DNA of 6,263 nucleotides. Origin: an uncultured Anaerolineaceae bacterium (lineage in GTDB: Bacteria; Chloroflexota; Anaerolineae; Anaerolineales; Anaerolineaceae). The notes beneath the pieces were generated by a model that worked only from the letters and a program-made list of their open reading frames with translations, made no database searches and had not been told where the DNA came from. The first letter of the stretch is position 1. The number at the start of each line of letters is the position of its first letter. This document shows positions 5,165 through 6,263 of the stretch, in pieces. The translations under genes and the position numbers were made by a program. The DNA is taken from assembly GCA_937920255.1 (NCBI GenBank), contig CALDSL010000055.1:1-6263 (forward strand), read 5' to 3'.

Positions 5165-5255
5165 GGAATTTGGGTATGTAACACTTTGTTGGCTGTGCGG
5201 GGAGAGGGATAAGAGCGTTAGCTTGATGCCTATGTGTACAGCCTCGCAGAACACC

Positions 5256-6263
5256 CTACTCGGCGGGGATCACCAGCACTTCACCCACCACCAGCGCGGC
5301 GGGATTCACCCCCGGGTTGGCCGCGATGATGGCCTCAACCGGTACGCCCATTCGCGCGGCCAGGTCGGGCAGCCGGTCGCCGGGCTGGACGGGATATTCC
5401 AGCGGCAGGGTCTCGGGCAGGCCGCCCCAGCGGTAGCGCAGCACGTCGACCGTATTGAACCCCTGTTCGCGCCACTGCTCCAGCAGGCCCTCCGCGGGCG
5501 CGGCCGGGTCGTGGAACACAGCGCGCTGCACCCGCCACGCGCCGTCCGACCCCTGCAGCGGGGTGACGGTGTAACTGCGCCCATCCGCGTCCCGTTCGGT
5601 GATCACCACCATGCGGCTGCCTGCCTCGCCGCGCAGTTCCACCAGGTCGCCGGGGAGTGGCTGCCAGTTCGTATCGCCGGCCAGGCGCTCGTAATCCGCG
5701 CCGGGCAGCGAGGCGACCAGCGCGTCCATGCGGCCGGCGTTGGGGCGGTAGCTGGCGCCGCGCCGCGCCGGGTGCAGCCCGGCCGGCAGCAGTCCGGCGC
5801 GCTCCCACAGTGCCCCGGCCAGCGGACCGTCGAGTGTGTCGGGCTGCTCGCTTTGGCCGTCCACGTAATACAGGCTGCGCGCCAGCGCCACGCTGGCATC
5901 TTGGGAGTCAGTCAGCACTTTGTCCGCGGCATCCGCCAGGCGTTGCTGCCATTCGGCGGGCGGGAAGGCGGGCGGTGGGTTGGCCACGGCGCTCCAATCG
6001 GCGTAGCCGGCCTCCACCATCCAGCCGCACAGCAGCGGGCCACCTTCGCGGTCGGCCACCGGAACGCCGTCGGGCTTGGGCAGCCCGTTCCAACCGTAGA
6101 AGTAACCGTAGCGGCCGGTGAGTTGTTCTTCTGCGGCCTGTGAGAGTTGCGGGTCGCCGGCGGCGATGGCGTGAATGTGATAGCCGGAGCCCGGGTAGAC
6201 CTCGTCGATATTGCGCACCCAGGCCGCGAAGCCGGCCGCGCGCAGCGAGCGCACCAGCCGCTG
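5256..6263 (-). CDS. LysM-domain protein, probably envelope-associated (5' end outside the window)
   Basis: The last 335 residues are visible, and the frame stays open to the right edge (...QRLVRSLRAAGFAAW). A GTG at 6254 is in frame but is probably internal. Residues 289-335 form a C-terminal LysM: EYPVQPGDRLPDLAARMG, then VEAIIAANPGVNPAALVVGE and VLVIPAE, a peptidoglycan or chitin-type glycan-binding module. The visible N-terminal part contains GSGYHIHAIAAGD (25-37) and a GYFYGWNGLP stretch (53-62). A middle part around PLPGDLVELRGE and DADGRSYTVTPL resembles beta strands of cell-wall hydrolase folds, but I see no complete catalytic set. The HIH could be part of a metal or catalytic site. 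The product probably acts at the cell wall; a signal peptide would lie outside the window. The stop at 5258-5256 falls just beyond the flanking direct repeat of the compound palindrome. Confidence 0.7.
   Translation of the reverse strand, partial: QRLVRSLRAAGFAAWVRNIDEVYPGSGYHIHAIAAGDPQLSQAAEEQLTGRYGYFYGWNGLPKPDGVPVADREGGPLLCGWMVEAGYADWSAVANPPPAFPPAEWQQRLADAADKVLTDSQDASVALARSLYYVDGQSEQPDTLDGPLAGALWERAGLLPAGLHPARRGASYRPNAGRMDALVASLPGADYERLAGDTNWQPLPGDLVELRGEAGSRMVVITERDADGRSYTVTPLQGSDGAWRVQRAVFHDPAAPAEGLLEQWREQGFNTVDVLRYRWGGLPETLPLEYPVQPGDRLPDLAARMGVPVEAIIAANPGVNPAALVVGEVLVIPAE

Larger units (their letters stand above)
4853..5250. repeat. Compound nested palindrome flanked by direct repeats (MITE-like candidate)
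   Basis: A 17-bp direct repeat, GTGTAC(C/A)GCCTCGCAGA, with one difference, lies at 4853-4869 and 5234-5250. Just inside are terminal inverted repeats. GCATTAAGCTAA (4879-4890) pairs with TTAGCTTGATGC (5218-5229) with one T-G pair, and CCTCTCCCCGC (4900-4910) pairs perfectly with 5197-5207. Between them sit two further inverted repeats (4950-5045 and 5098-5164), so the whole could fold as an outer stem closing over two hairpins. No transposase is present and the interior has no convincing gene. Non-autonomous mobile elements have terminal inverted repeats and flanking duplications like these, but 17 bp is long for a target duplication and the spacing to the inverted repeats is unequal (9 and 4 bases). 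Layered insertion of separate repeats is an alternative. Confidence 0.5.

Noticed and set aside
4853..5250. CRISPR array in the repeat-rich gap
   Set aside because: The repeats differ in sequence, occur in opposite orientations and are not separated by uniform spacers; no cas gene is present.
5223..6143. Plus-strand open frame of 306 codons opposite the LysM gene
   Set aside because: It has no recognisable motif, is His/Gln/Arg-rich, and begins inside the repeat region. The minus-strand frame carries a clear LysM domain.

Overview
The window is a GC-rich bacterial segment with six recognisable protein genes and one degraded gene remnant. Five genes lie on the minus strand and one on the plus strand. 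Three intergenic spaces are loaded with inverted repeats. The gene mix resembles uncultured Chloroflexota (Anaerolineae-like): an ANK/MATE-type membrane protein, a membrane-anchored helix-hairpin-helix protein, a sterol-type glycosyltransferase and a LysM protein, with repeat hairpins between genes. This is a weak taxonomic inference, since no rRNA or other marker gene is present.

Region 1-1800 (minus strand, read right to left) is a likely operon or two sub-operons. A promoter with good -35 and -10 boxes (1761-1789) drives a membrane-anchored acidic protein ending in a helix-hairpin-helix domain (1098-1727). It is followed by a single-domain PAS protein (687-1031), a YccU-type CoA-binding protein (195-647) and the first 62 residues of a PfkB-family sugar kinase that leaves the window (1-188). 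The last three genes are spaced 39 and 6 bases apart. No shared pathway can be read from them with confidence; they look like small-molecule sensing or binding and carbohydrate phosphorylation functions.

Region 1734-2011 carries short direct repeats, a perfect 30-bp inverted repeat with a GAA triloop, and a short ATTCG array with a 9-10 base period. Next comes the plus-strand gene for a polytopic membrane protein (2012-3373), probably translated from a nearly leaderless transcript. It converges on a minus-strand GT1/GT28-type glycosyltransferase (3498-4709). Between their 3' ends is a perfect 31-bp inverted repeat with a 4-base loop.

Region 4710-5255 contains no intact gene. It holds the glycosyltransferase promoter, a short reading-frame remnant with an ECKW motif, and a compound nested palindrome. 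In that palindrome an outer terminal inverted repeat encloses two further inverted repeats, and the whole is flanked by a 17-bp near-perfect direct repeat. This is the most unusual structure in the window. It looks like a MITE-like or layered repeat insertion, although its inner parts resemble repeat families that are widespread in environmental bacteria. The window ends with the 3' part of a minus-strand gene (5256-6263) for a protein with a C-terminal LysM domain.
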